The notes: generated from the sequence alone by a model not told the origin. 23,498 bases of DNA from a virus (IMGVR_UViG_3300036878_000022:1-23498); one strand, 5' to 3'; shown: positions 5,278-13,057, numbered from the stretch's first letter. Numbers and translations: made by a program.

Positions 5278-5302
5278 CAGGTTAAGTTTTTTTTGGTATT
5301 TA
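5274..5302 (+). promoter_or_regulatory. Sigma70-type promoter for the packaging/structural operon
   Basis: TTGACA (5274-5279), a 17-base T-rich spacer ending in GG, and TATTTA (5297-5302) make a good promoter. It starts inside the end of the 5083 gene. The terminase start at 5310 is eight bases past the -10 box, so the transcript would be essentially leaderless. No ribosome site is visible before 5310. Confidence 0.75.
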
Positions 5303-5309
5303 TGTTTTC

Positions 5310-5723
5310 ATGCCGAATAAAAAAGGAGCTGGCCGGCCTCCCATGTACCGGTCAGCTTATCAACTGCAACAAAAAATAGATTCATATTTTAAAAATCCTC
5401 CTAAAAGCAGACTGGTGTACGATAGCAAAGGCAAAGAGTACCGGATAGGCCTGGTGTCTATTTCAGGCCTTGCTTTGTACCTTGGTTTCTGTGATCGTTA
5501 CTCCTTCTATGACTACGAAAAGATCCCAAAATTTACCCACACTATAAAAAAGGCGCGTGCCAAGCTTACCGCAGAATACGAAGAGCAAGTCTCCCAGGGT
5601 AATTCATGTGCTATCTTCATGCTCAAGAATTTAGGTTATTCAGATAAGCAGATAATTGAACAGCAGGGAGACCCGAACCAGAGCATAACAGTAATCCTTT
5701 CTGATAAGACGATTAAAACATGA
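5310..5723 (+). CDS. terS: Terminase small subunit
   Basis: This 137-residue protein starts GAGRPPMYRSAYQLQQKIDSYF and continues with VSISGLALYLGFCDRYSFYDYEK, the helix-turn-helix DNA-binding part. KFTHTIKKARAKLTAEYEEQVSQGN and IFMLKNLGYSDKQ then form a helical oligomerisation region. This pattern is typical of P22 gp3-like small terminase subunits, which recognise the packaging site and feed DNA to the large subunit encoded next (ATGA overlap). No ribosome-binding sequence precedes the ATG. Together with the promoter 8 bases upstream this suggests leaderless translation. Confidence 0.85.
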   Translation: MPNKKGAGRPPMYRSAYQLQQKIDSYFKNPPKSRLVYDSKGKEYRIGLVSISGLALYLGFCDRYSFYDYEKIPKFTHTIKKARAKLTAEYEEQVSQGNSCAIFMLKNLGYSDKQIIEQQGDPNQSITVILSDKTIKT

Positions 5724-7150
5724 TCACTTTTAAAGCCGAGCCATTCCAAGAGAAGTTTATAATGTCACCTGACAAGTTCCCTTGCTATGCCGGAGGCTGG
5801 GGGACCGGCAAAACATTGAGCGCTATCACCCGCGCTGAGATCTATTCTAAGTCAATCCCTGATAACCTGGGCTGTATATTCCGTAAGACCGCGCGATCTT
5901 TAAACGACTCGACACTTCAAGACTTCCAGAAGTATACCGGCCACAAGGTAAGCGCGGATAGGAATTATCAATATCCAAATGGATCTGTGGCAATGTTCCG
6001 GCACTTGGATGAGCTCGATTCAATCAATCAACAAAACATTAACCTGGGCTGGTTCTACATTGAGCAGGGGGAAGAGCTGGACAGTGATCGCGAGTTCTGG
6101 ATGCTGATAGGCCGGTTACGCCGCAACCTCAAGCCGTCTCCGGAGTTCCTCAAGCTTGGCCTTCCTTTGCGTTCAGGGTGGGTTATATGCAACGCCGGGG
6201 ACAACTGGATCCGGAAGGGCTGGAAGGATGAGCCGTTCAAGGGTAGCAGCCTTGTAGAGGCCTCCACGTGGGACAATGCCCACAACCTACCTGTGGACTT
6301 CCTCGATACGCTCAGGGTCCTTGAAATAGAATCTCCGGAGCTCTATAAGCAATTCGTCCTCAATTCCTGGGATGCTTCAAAGAGTAATCGAGTATTCCCG
6401 CGGCCATTGATCGAAATGATGAAGCTTCGGTATGACGTTCTATCCATCGGTCAGCCGATTGCTAACATAGGCGTAACCGTGGATCCTTCCGGTATGGGCG
6501 CGGATGATAACGTATTCCTGGCCGGCAATAACGGGCTGCCGCTTGAATGGTACGAAAAGACGGTGATGAGCGCGACTGATAAAGCATACACCGCGCTTAA
6601 CCTCTGCAAGAAGCACGGCGGCTGGTGGATCCTTATTGATTGTGATGGCGTTGGTATCGAGACATATAAAGAGCTGATTGACTTTGATGATCGTATAAAG
6701 AATGGGATCCAGATTTTAAAGTTCCATGGCAGCGCGCCATCCGGCTTGATGTTTAACACAGGTCCAAACAATAAACCTCGTCAGATGTACGCTAATATGC
6801 GGGCTGAGGCGGCCATGGTAACTCAGAGAAGGGCGTACTCGGGATGGACAGGGATAGCTCCTACCGACAAGAAATGTATACGGCAGCTTGAGGCTGATAT
6901 CTCTTTCCAGAATGGCCGAGGCCTTTTGCAACTGATAGACAAGACAGAGATCAAGAAGCTGATAGGAGAGTCACCAGGCCGCGCGGATTGTTTCAAGATG
7001 ATGAATTGGGCATGTCACCAGGAATATGCAGATCAGACTTTCAGTAAAGAGGCCATGCAGCAAGCTCCCCAGGCGTTTGCAGACACAAGCGACAGTATTT
7101 ATGGGCCTGAGCCGGGCGGGGATATTCAACGCTACGCAGACAACAGTTAA
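5720..7150 (+). CDS. terL: Terminase large subunit (ATPase/nuclease)
   Basis: This 476-residue protein has an N-terminal ATPase with Walker A GGWGTGKT (25-32), an arginine-rich FRKTARSLNDST segment, and Walker B LGWFYIEQGEEL (109-120) with the catalytic Glu. A C-terminal RNase H-like nuclease follows: GVTVDPSGMGADDNVF with D255, WWILIDCDGVG, and GRADCFKMMNW near the end. These supply the acidic metal-binding residues. It is the motor that pumps DNA through the portal and cuts the concatemer. Its length is normal. It overlaps the small subunit by ATGA and starts the virion-assembly cluster. Confidence 0.93.
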   Translation: MITFKAEPFQEKFIMSPDKFPCYAGGWGTGKTLSAITRAEIYSKSIPDNLGCIFRKTARSLNDSTLQDFQKYTGHKVSADRNYQYPNGSVAMFRHLDELDSINQQNINLGWFYIEQGEELDSDREFWMLIGRLRRNLKPSPEFLKLGLPLRSGWVICNAGDNWIRKGWKDEPFKGSSLVEASTWDNAHNLPVDFLDTLRVLEIESPELYKQFVLNSWDASKSNRVFPRPLIEMMKLRYDVLSIGQPIANIGVTVDPSGMGADDNVFLAGNNGLPLEWYEKTVMSATDKAYTALNLCKKHGGWWILIDCDGVGIETYKELIDFDDRIKNGIQILKFHGSAPSGLMFNTGPNNKPRQMYANMRAEAAMVTQRRAYSGWTGIAPTDKKCIRQLEADISFQNGRGLLQLIDKTEIKKLIGESPGRADCFKMMNWACHQEYADQTFSKEAMQQAPQAFADTSDSIYGPEPGGDIQRYADNS

Positions 7151-7163
7151 AGAAAGGAATTAT

Positions 7164-7430
7164 ATGGGACAAGTTGAAGGAGGCTCAGCAAAGAAGGATA
7201 GAGAGCAAAGAGAAAGACAGTCTCAGTTAGAAAGTTCATTTAAGGCATCGAGGGAGGGATTGCCGGATCACGTCGTTGTTATGGCAATAATCTACGATAC
7301 GAAGGCTGGAAACGTCCAGGTAATGGGCCCGATAGCGAATAAGCACATGGCTTACGGTATGCTTGGCCTGGCCCGTGATTGTATCGAGACGTATAATCGT
7401 GAACACATAGCCGGAGTAAAAAATCCGTAA
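7164..7430 (+). CDS. Small unknown protein between terminase and acetyltransferase (88 aa)
   Basis: The start at 7164 is chosen because it has AGAAAGGAAT upstream and lies after the terminase stop. A longer reading from 7026 would run inside the terminase gene. The product has a Lys/Glu/Gln-rich N-terminus (SAKKDREQRERQSQLESSF). It then has a compact domain, VVVMAIIYDTKAGNVQVMGPIANKHMAYGMLGLARDCIETYNREH, which resembles the short proteins found near terminase in many podovirus-like genomes. Function is unknown. Confidence 0.7.
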   Translation: MGQVEGGSAKKDREQRERQSQLESSFKASREGLPDHVVVMAIIYDTKAGNVQVMGPIANKHMAYGMLGLARDCIETYNREHIAGVKNP

Positions 7431-7436
7431 TTCTTT

Positions 7437-7469
7437 TTGACATTTACTTTTTTAGGTATAGCCTAAAAT
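7437..7469 (+). promoter_or_regulatory. Possible promoter with an overlapping inverted repeat
   Basis: A perfect TTGACA (7437-7442) is followed by a T-rich spacer and GGTATA, as in the other promoters here. The candidate -10 boxes are badly spaced, however: TATAGC at 14 bases or TAAAAT (7464-7469) at 21. TTTTAGG (7450-7456) and CCTAAAA (7462-7468) form a 7-bp inverted repeat over the -10 area, which could be an operator or a weak hairpin. The next ATG, at 7477, has no ribosome site. Confidence 0.4.
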
Positions 7470-7476
7470 TAAATGT

Positions 7477-7926
7477 ATGAAATTTCAAGAAGAAATTTTA
7501 ACTGAAGATATCCTCAAAGAAGCAGAGCCTCTTCTCAAGAAACATTGGGAAGAAGTTGCTTTTTACAAAGACATTGAATTAGATCCCGACTACGAATTTT
7601 ATTTAGCACTTCAAGCTGCCGGAAGGATTAGATCCTATTCCGCCAGGGATGATCAAGGTGTGATGGCCGGTTACGCCGTCTACTTCCTGAAGAAAAATCC
7701 TCATTACAAACAAAGCCTTGTTGCCGCAGAGGATATTATTTTCTTTGATCCCCTGAAGCGGGGCGAAGGTATGAAGTTTATAAAATGGTGTGATGATGAG
7801 CTCCGTAAGTTAGGGGTTCAAATAGTTACGCATCATGTTAAAGTGTTTTTTGATTGGAGCCCTGCGTTGATCAGGATGGGTTATGATTGGCAGGATAAAA
7901 TCCTAAGTAAACGATTGGATAGATAA
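7477..7926 (+). CDS. GNAT-type N-acetyltransferase of podovirus type
   Basis: This 149-residue protein has the GNAT pattern. GVMAGYAVYFLKKNPHYKQSLVAAEDIIFFDP is followed by the acetyl-CoA-binding loop region PLKRGEGMKFIKWCDDELRKLG and then a last strand/helix, DWSPALIRMGYDWQDKILSK. Short acetyltransferases of this look are frequent between terminase and portal in short-tailed phages, and their target is unknown. The R-G-E-G-M loop fits the (R/Q)xxGxG/A motif only loosely. No ribosome site is seen upstream. The stop overlaps the next start (TAATG). Confidence 0.75.
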   Translation: MKFQEEILTEDILKEAEPLLKKHWEEVAFYKDIELDPDYEFYLALQAAGRIRSYSARDDQGVMAGYAVYFLKKNPHYKQSLVAAEDIIFFDPLKRGEGMKFIKWCDDELRKLGVQIVTHHVKVFFDWSPALIRMGYDWQDKILSKRLDR

Positions 7927-8183
7927 TGGCCATTGATGCTCTTATAGGGGCTTTAATTGGATTTGGCGCTTCTGAAGTGATGGGCGGCATGGGTAATAAA
8001 AAAGCAAAGGGACCCTCACAGGCGACACTTCCCAGCCAAGCTAATGCAAACACGGATGCATCAGCAACGGTAGCGGATCAGCGAGCAGCAATGCTCTATG
8101 CCGGTGGGCAAACAGATATGACCGGTGGTCTTGGCGTATTGACTGGATCTGATACCAGTAAATCTACTCTGGTAGGGAGTTAA
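7926..8183 (+). CDS. Small virion-cluster protein with hydrophobic N-terminus (85 aa)
   Basis: The N-terminus MAIDALIGALIGFGASEVMGG is Ala/Gly-rich and hydrophobic, a possible membrane-active helix. The middle is low-complexity Ala/Ser/Thr. The C-terminal GGLGVLTGSDTSKSTLVGS resembles the conserved TGL-G...T---LLG end of short proteins found beside the portal gene in many podoviruses. That family has no established function. It lies directly between the acetyltransferase and the portal, with a TAATG overlap upstream and two bases downstream. Confidence 0.6.
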   Translation: MAIDALIGALIGFGASEVMGGMGNKKAKGPSQATLPSQANANTDASATVADQRAAMLYAGGQTDMTGGLGVLTGSDTSKSTLVGS

Positions 8184-8185
8184 AT

Positions 8186-9826
8186 ATGGACCTAAATACT
8201 GATCTAAAGAATTTGATCCTTGAAAGTGATTATCTACATGGTCAGGACGGTGATAAGCTTTCATATTACCAAGACGTTGCTAACTTCTGTCTCCCGCGTA
8301 AAGCCTGGGTTACTACGATAAAGGCTACTGATCAACAATTAAACTTTAATTTCCTCTACGATTCACGCGCTATCCTGGCTGTCAAGAAGTCCGCTTGCGG
8401 CTTCCATTCCAAGCTTACCAGCGCCGTCACCAAATGGTTTGACTTCCGGACCATTGATTCCAAGAAGATGCAGGGCGGGAATGTCCAGCGGTACTTTAAA
8501 GATTGCTCTGATACTCAATACGATGTGCTCAATAGCTCTAACTGGAATGAAACTATCCTTGAAGGATATGTGGATGATCTCACCTTTGGCACAGCTCCGA
8601 TATTCACTGAAGAGGATTACCGTGACCACGTGCGTTATACTTCAATCCCTGTTGAATCAGTCAGCTTTGGCCGTGATGATCGCGGTGAGATATGCAAGAT
8701 ATTCCGCAGGTTTAAATATACGGCAATGCAGATTGTCATGCGCTGGCCAAACAATGTTCCTAAAGACGTTCGAGATTGTATTGAAAAGAAACAATATTAT
8801 CAGAAGTTTGATCTTGTCCATTACGTAGGACCTCGTGATATCCGGGATGTTTCTAAAAAAGATATTGTAAACATGCCCTATCGTTCCGTGTGGATCTATC
8901 CTAAGGGCGAAGATAAGCTTTCTGAATCAGGCTTCATGAGTAATCCATATTCTGTTTTGGAGTTTTGGAAGGAGCCAGGTGGAGGAATGGCATACAGCCC
9001 TGCCATGGATGTGCTGGCTTCAATCAAGCTGGCTAACGCGGAGAAGAGGACTATTATCCGAAGGGCCATGAAGGACGTGGACCAGGCTTCAATGTCACCG
9101 GCCCGGTTTTGGCTCGGCCGGCTGAATCAAAACCCCAACGCCATGAACATGTACGACAAGACAAAATACTCCAAAGAGGATTTTGGCACTATACCAACTG
9201 GCGGGGATCCAAAGTTATCTGTTGAAATGATGGCCCTTGAGCAGGACTTGATTGATAAAGGCTTCTTTCTGGACCTCTTTGAGGCCATGACCAGGGTTAG
9301 CAAGGATATGAATAACCCTGAAGTCAATCAGCGCATTGCAGAGGCCTTGGAGCTTATAGGACCGGTTGTGGGGGGAATGACTAAAAAAATAGGTAATGCC
9401 CAGATTAGAACTTTCGATATCCTGAATGATCGTTTGTTATTTCCGCCTCCGCCAAAAGAAATTGTTAATGAGCGCGGTAAAATAGAATTAAAAGTGATCT
9501 TTCTTTCACCATTGGCTAAAGCCCAGCGCGCGGCGGCTCTTGGCGGGCTCACTACCTGGCTTGGAATTGTCAAGGCCTTGCAGGGGATCAAGCAGGATGC
9601 TGGTGTTGGTGTTGACGTTGATCGTGTCTTGGCAGGGTCCGCGGATTTCTTGAATGTGGATCCTACATACGTCATGCAGCAGCGCAAGATTGATGAGATT
9701 CGTAAAAAGACAGCCCAGGCCCAGCAGCAGCAAGCGAAGATTCAACAGGCCGAGCAGATGGCCGGCGCAGCCAAAGATGCGGCCTCAGCTCACCATGAAC
9801 ACAAACAGGCAATGGCAGTTAAATAA
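8186..9826 (+). CDS. Portal / head-tail connector protein (T7 gp8-like)
   Basis: This 546-residue protein has a length and layout typical of podovirus head-tail connectors. It starts with a helical N-terminus with YYQDVANFCLPRK. The recognisable blocks are VKKSACGFHSKLTSAVTKWFDFRT, DDLTFGTAPIFTEEDY, EICKIFRRFKYTAMQI, KFDLVHYVGPR and YSPAMDVLASIKLANAEKRT, with LELIGPVVGGMTKKIG toward the end. The C-terminus is a Gln/Ala-rich helix (KTAQAQQQQAKIQQAEQ). It forms the dodecameric channel at one capsid vertex, docking terminase during packaging and the tail afterwards. The position after the terminase and before the scaffold agrees. Confidence 0.9.
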   Translation: MDLNTDLKNLILESDYLHGQDGDKLSYYQDVANFCLPRKAWVTTIKATDQQLNFNFLYDSRAILAVKKSACGFHSKLTSAVTKWFDFRTIDSKKMQGGNVQRYFKDCSDTQYDVLNSSNWNETILEGYVDDLTFGTAPIFTEEDYRDHVRYTSIPVESVSFGRDDRGEICKIFRRFKYTAMQIVMRWPNNVPKDVRDCIEKKQYYQKFDLVHYVGPRDIRDVSKKDIVNMPYRSVWIYPKGEDKLSESGFMSNPYSVLEFWKEPGGGMAYSPAMDVLASIKLANAEKRTIIRRAMKDVDQASMSPARFWLGRLNQNPNAMNMYDKTKYSKEDFGTIPTGGDPKLSVEMMALEQDLIDKGFFLDLFEAMTRVSKDMNNPEVNQRIAEALELIGPVVGGMTKKIGNAQIRTFDILNDRLLFPPPPKEIVNERGKIELKVIFLSPLAKAQRAAALGGLTTWLGIVKALQGIKQDAGVGVDVDRVLAGSADFLNVDPTYVMQQRKIDEIRKKTAQAQQQQAKIQQAEQMAGAAKDAASAHHEHKQAMAVK

Positions 9827-9831
9827 AAGCA

Positions 9832-10020
9832 ATGCAAACTATAATCAAAATTGAAAGCCGTGTTGAAGTCAGAAACGGTATATCATACACCGTTTATAAA
9901 AGATCAGAATATTCCACTAAAGATAAAGGCTACTGTTTAGAGCTCTTAAAGCAAAAGGCCTTTCAATATAATCAATCTAAAAAACCTTTACAGCTAACTC
10001 CAGCATTTGGGTATAAATGA
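9832..10020 (+). CDS. Small unknown protein (62 aa)
   Basis: The product MQTIIKIESRVEVRNGISYTVYKR... is a basic, probably beta-then-helix protein ending KKPLQLTPAFGYK. It begins six bases after the portal stop and overlaps the next gene by ATGA. It has no clear ribosome site and is probably coupled to portal translation. No family was recognised. Confidence 0.55.
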   Translation: MQTIIKIESRVEVRNGISYTVYKRSEYSTKDKGYCLELLKQKAFQYNQSKKPLQLTPAFGYK

Positions 10021-10511
10021 GCGTACTTCTTCAGATCAATGATAAATCACGCATGCCAATTAAGTTTCTTTGGCAGCTTATATTCACCTTTACATTTGAC
10101 AAAAAGTCTTGCGCTCACTGTACCAAGCGGATCATTGAAGAGCAAGTCTGCAAATGGAATGGTTTTGTCCAGATCAACAAGGTCCGTGAGCTTGATAAAT
10201 ACGGACTGGATCCGCTGATGGTGGGCGTTGCGGTAGGGCATAAGGGATCTGCCTTGGATGAAATGGAGTACCAGGTTGGCCTCATGTGCTCATGGTTGGT
10301 CCGGGAAGAAAAGGGCGAGTTTGAATCCCAAGTAGAGACGTATAAGAAGCATAAAATTGATTATCATATGGCCCAGCCGATGTGCCAGGTGTTCCCCGAG
10401 TATGTTTCTAAACATAGGAATTTTGCTAAAGGCCGGGCAGCCCTCCAAGCCGCCATGAAAGCTAATCCACAGGATTATGCTGGACCTAAGAAGAAAGGCA
10501 AGGTGTTTTAA
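10017..10511 (+). CDS. Unknown virion-cluster protein (164 aa)
   Basis: The product has a hydrophobic N-terminal stretch (IKFLWQLIFTFTFDKKSCAHCTKRI) with a CAHC pair. It continues through DPLMVGVAVGHKGSALDEMEYQVGLMC and ends with a Lys-rich tail (PKKKGKVF). The CAHC and further cysteines may bind metal, but there is no complete zinc ribbon. It lies between portal and scaffold, where short-tailed phages often carry lineage-specific proteins. No function is proposed. Confidence 0.6.
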   Translation: MSVLLQINDKSRMPIKFLWQLIFTFTFDKKSCAHCTKRIIEEQVCKWNGFVQINKVRELDKYGLDPLMVGVAVGHKGSALDEMEYQVGLMCSWLVREEKGEFESQVETYKKHKIDYHMAQPMCQVFPEYVSKHRNFAKGRAALQAAMKANPQDYAGPKKKGKVF

Positions 10512-10717
10512 TGAATATCCACTGTTCTATAGGTATTTTTAATAGACGGTACGGATTTTGTATTATAGTTAATGAGGAGCGTCCGGATCTTAATTATATA
10601 TGGACTAATTTAGGACTTTATATTTTATGGGGAAATAGATTTGATGATAGTATAAAAATATTTAACTGGACAAGAAAGGATAAAAAATACAATGCAAATA
10701 TCCCTACAAGAGGATGA
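10511..10717 (+). CDS. Small AT-rich unknown protein (68 aa)
   Basis: The start overlaps the preceding stop (TAATG). The product, MNIHCSIGIFNRRYGFCIIVNE...NYIWTNLGLYILWGNRFDDSIK, is aromatic and beta-rich in look. Its codons are clearly more AT-rich than those of the portal or scaffold, suggesting a different origin. It overlaps the next gene by 26 bases. No family was recognised. Confidence 0.5.
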   Translation: MNIHCSIGIFNRRYGFCIIVNEERPDLNYIWTNLGLYILWGNRFDDSIKIFNWTRKDKKYNANIPTRG

Positions 10718-11498
10718 CGGAATCTTTCACGAAGGCGTACCGCAGATAGTTGTCCTGGTAGTTAAGTTTGATGATGGTAAGGTCAAACGGATCCCGTACC
10801 CTGCTGAAAAGACAATAGCTGCTTTGTACCAGGATCTTGCTGCTATTGCTCCTAAGGTTGCGGAGGGTCCTCAACAAGATATCATGAAAAATATAGGAGG
10901 AGGGTTCTCCGGCTTTGAAGATGGAAGCGGAAATTTAATACCAGAAACGCCATTACCTAAAGATCGCCCAGGAATCAAAAAGTCTCCGGTTGATAAGTCC
11001 CACATTATTGAAAAAGAGGACATTGTAACAATGGTCAAGATGCGCGAAAGAGACAAAGGATCCACGTGTCTTTTGATGGTAGGTATGGACTACCGGGTGA
11101 TTCAAGCTATTGGTCAATTCCATCCAGTCACTCAACAGCGCTTGGTTGAGGGCTATGATGTTATTGATGATACCGCGGCCATGCCTGAACGTATGCGTGT
11201 ATTCCCTGATGAAGTGGTTTTGAAGCGAAAGAGATTGTCTGCTATCATTCCTAAGACAACATTTATTGAAGAAATCCTTCCGTGTCCGTCTTGCCAGGTT
11301 GCGAATGTCCTTGTGCTGGATGGATCCGACTTTAAAGGCAAGTGCGAGGCTTGCGGCGTTGATATTACGATTGCGCGGGTGATACGCAAGTGCTTAACGA
11401 CTAAATGTGATCAAGAGGTAAGCTGTTTTGACGTTGGCGGGAAGTACGCGGGAACATGCGGGAAGTGCAAAGCTAAGATTGAGGTGCCCTATGCTTAA
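10692..11498 (+). CDS. Unknown protein with two C-terminal zinc-ribbon-like Cys clusters (268 aa)
   Basis: The first 190 residues include a small beta domain (VPQIVVLVVKFDDGKVKRIPYPAEKTIAALYQDL) and a charged linker. The rest carries Cys clusters C198-P-S-C201 with C218-E-A-C221, and C234/C239/C245 with C256-G-K-C259. This is consistent with two consecutive zinc ribbons, the second less regular. Such ribbons usually bind nucleic acid or protein. Its place between portal and scaffold is odd for a regulator, so it may be a virion or assembly protein. The ribosome site AAAGGA is about 11 bases upstream. No family was recognised. Confidence 0.65.
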   Translation: MQISLQEDDGIFHEGVPQIVVLVVKFDDGKVKRIPYPAEKTIAALYQDLAAIAPKVAEGPQQDIMKNIGGGFSGFEDGSGNLIPETPLPKDRPGIKKSPVDKSHIIEKEDIVTMVKMRERDKGSTCLLMVGMDYRVIQAIGQFHPVTQQRLVEGYDVIDDTAAMPERMRVFPDEVVLKRKRLSAIIPKTTFIEEILPCPSCQVANVLVLDGSDFKGKCEACGVDITIARVIRKCLTTKCDQEVSCFDVGGKYAGTCGKCKAKIEVPYA

Positions 11499-11760
11499 TA
11501 ATCCAGTACCTATTTTAGAAAAACTTGATGAGCTCCGCGCCAACAGCCCAGATCAGATTACGTTTATATATCAAAAATTCTTTGGTATGCCGGAAGGTGA
11601 AATGATCCTGGTAGATCTTATGGATCACTTCTTTGAGTTTAAACCGACGAATACTCCTTTTGAAGCAGGGGAGCAAGCCGTTGTGATATACATTAAAAAT
11701 AGACTTTTAGGTGTCACTGAAGTACCTGAAAGAATAACACCAACAGGAGATCAGCCATGA
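11491..11760 (+). CDS. Bbp19-like small virion-cluster protein (89 aa)
   Basis: The ATG at 11491 overlaps the previous stop by eight bases. A longer in-frame reading from 11428 would lie within the previous gene. The core YQKFFGMPEGEMILVDLMDHFFEFKP...FEAGEQAVVIYIKNRLLG resembles the short Bbp19-type phage domain. In that family a F--P-G---L-DL motif is followed by an EG-R-VV--I helix. The domain is known from Bordetella BPP-1-like podoviruses near the portal/scaffold genes, and its exact role is not established. The assignment rests on pattern memory. Confidence 0.6.
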   Translation: MLNNPVPILEKLDELRANSPDQITFIYQKFFGMPEGEMILVDLMDHFFEFKPTNTPFEAGEQAVVIYIKNRLLGVTEVPERITPTGDQP

Positions 11761-12182
11761 ATATGAAAGTAGAAAAAGGTGATATTGTTGCTTTAAGGGA
11801 TGGCCGGACTGTAGAGGTCCTAAGTGTAAAGCCTGATTATGAGCATCCGGGCGCGATTGTACGTTTTGATTACGTTGACCGAAGAGAGGCATCTCCTATG
11901 CGGAGGACTGACTATCCAAGCCTTATCATTAACATTTTAAGAAAGGGCCAGCCGGCCATAGATCCTAAGATGCCGCGGCCAGGGGACAACCGGGCGCCAG
12001 CTCCAACGAAGGTGATTATCGTGGATGGCAAGAAGTATATAGAATCTGGACCAGGCGGGCCTCAAGGGCCGGTACCCTTAACAGAGGGCGCGGGTACCCA
12101 GGTACATGAGGCGGTAAGGGCTCCGGCCAAACCGGTTACTTCCAGGATTAAAAAAGCAGCAGTAGCGGCACCAGCTAAATAA
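11757..12182 (+). CDS. Unknown protein with KOW/SH3-like start and disordered tail (141 aa)
   Basis: The N-terminal 60 residues (EKGDIVALRDGRTVEVLSVKPDYEHPGAIVRFDY) look like a small beta-barrel. The C-terminal half is Pro/Ala/Gly-rich and basic (APAKPVTSRIKKAAVAAPAK), so probably disordered. It overlaps the upstream gene by ATGA and lies just before the parS-like site and the scaffold. No family was recognised, and an assembly accessory role is only context. Confidence 0.55.
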   Translation: MNMKVEKGDIVALRDGRTVEVLSVKPDYEHPGAIVRFDYVDRREASPMRRTDYPSLIINILRKGQPAIDPKMPRPGDNRAPAPTKVIIVDGKKYIESGPGGPQGPVPLTEGAGTQVHEAVRAPAKPVTSRIKKAAVAAPAK

Positions 12183-12185
12183 ACC

Positions 12186-12201
12186 GATTTCACGTGAAAC
12201 G
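12186..12201. promoter_or_regulatory. parS-like palindrome (ParB-binding site candidate)
   Basis: The gap of 38 bases between two genes holds the perfect 12-bp palindrome TTTCACGTGAAA (12188-12199). The 16-mer GATTTCACGTGAAACG matches the bacterial parS consensus TGTTTCACGTGAAACA at 13 of 16 positions, with all differences at the outer edge. The match is seen directly. ParB binding is inference. No parA or parB gene is present in this window. Confidence 0.5.
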
Positions 12202-12220
12202 TGCAAAAGAAAGGTAATAT

Positions 12221-13057
12221 ATGCCAATTACATTTACAGCACCAGAATTACAAACCAACGAAGCTTTTAAAACTTATGAAACACCGGATGATCTCGGTAA
12301 AGCTTTTCTGGATCTTAACGCGAGAGTGGCCGGTGGTGATATTTCTTTACTTCCTGAAGAGCTCCGGAAGGATGATACATTTAAACCATTCAAGACCCTC
12401 AAGGACCTGGGTGTCAGTTATGTAGAGACTAAGAAGATGGTAGGATCCATTGAGAAGCCCCCGGAGAAGCCGGACGGGTATAAATGGACCGCTATGGCTA
12501 ATTTGGACCCTGATCTCAAGGCAGACGGTATTGTGGCTCAATTAAAGCCTCTTCTACACGCTGCTGGGGCTGGTAATAAGATGGCTGATACCATCCAGCA
12601 AGGATTATTGACGACGCTATCCGGCCTGGTGGCCAAGCAAAAGGCGGATCGGAAAGCATTGTCATTAACTAATGAGACAGCATTGCGCACGGAGTGGGGC
12701 AATGAGTACGACGCCAAATTTGATAAGATCGTTAAGACCATGCAGCTGGTGGGCGGTCCGGAGTTTGCCCAGGCACCAGAGGCTATTGTTTCGGCTTTGA
12801 AGGGATCTCCTAACTTTTTAAAGGGCATGGGAAAGCTTGTTGGATTGCTCTCAGAAGATTCTTTGAAGTCTTTAGGAACTATCGCGGACGCTCCAATTAC
12901 GGATCCGACTGCTGCTGATGCCGAGATCACTAAGTTCAATGCAGAGATCAACGCCGCCGGTACCAAGCATCCTTATTTCAATGTTAAGGACGCTGGACAC
13001 GCCGCGGCAGTACAAAAAATGCACGATCTGTTTGCGTTGAAAAATAAAGCTAAATAA
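12221..13057 (+). CDS. Capsid scaffolding protein
   Basis: This 278-residue, acidic, mainly helical protein sits directly before the major capsid gene. The N-terminal part SLLPEELRKDDTFKPFKTLKDLGVSYVETKKMVG is the typical phage-scaffold motif (LP-EL--D--L--FK---DLA--YV---K--G). A proline-rich linker KPPEKPDGYKW and long helices follow (LVAKQKADRKALSLTNETALRTEWG). The C-terminus ends basic (ALKNKAK), as expected for contact with the capsid. It would guide shell assembly and then leave. The ribosome site is AAAGG. Confidence 0.85.
   Translation: MPITFTAPELQTNEAFKTYETPDDLGKAFLDLNARVAGGDISLLPEELRKDDTFKPFKTLKDLGVSYVETKKMVGSIEKPPEKPDGYKWTAMANLDPDLKADGIVAQLKPLLHAAGAGNKMADTIQQGLLTTLSGLVAKQKADRKALSLTNETALRTEWGNEYDAKFDKIVKTMQLVGGPEFAQAPEAIVSALKGSPNFLKGMGKLVGLLSEDSLKSLGTIADAPITDPTAADAEITKFNAEINAAGTKHPYFNVKDAGHAAAVQKMHDLFALKNKAK

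Noticed and set aside
7026-7163. Longer reading of the gene at 7164
   Set aside because: The extra 46 codons lie inside the terminase gene in another frame. The start at 7164 has its own ribosome site.
11428-11490. Longer reading of the gene at 11491
   Set aside because: The extension overlaps the zinc-ribbon coding region, whose cysteine pattern shows it is the real frame.
12201-12425. Overlapping frame at the start of the scaffold gene
   Set aside because: It is a shadow of the scaffold coding region, with no ribosome site and no recognisable product.
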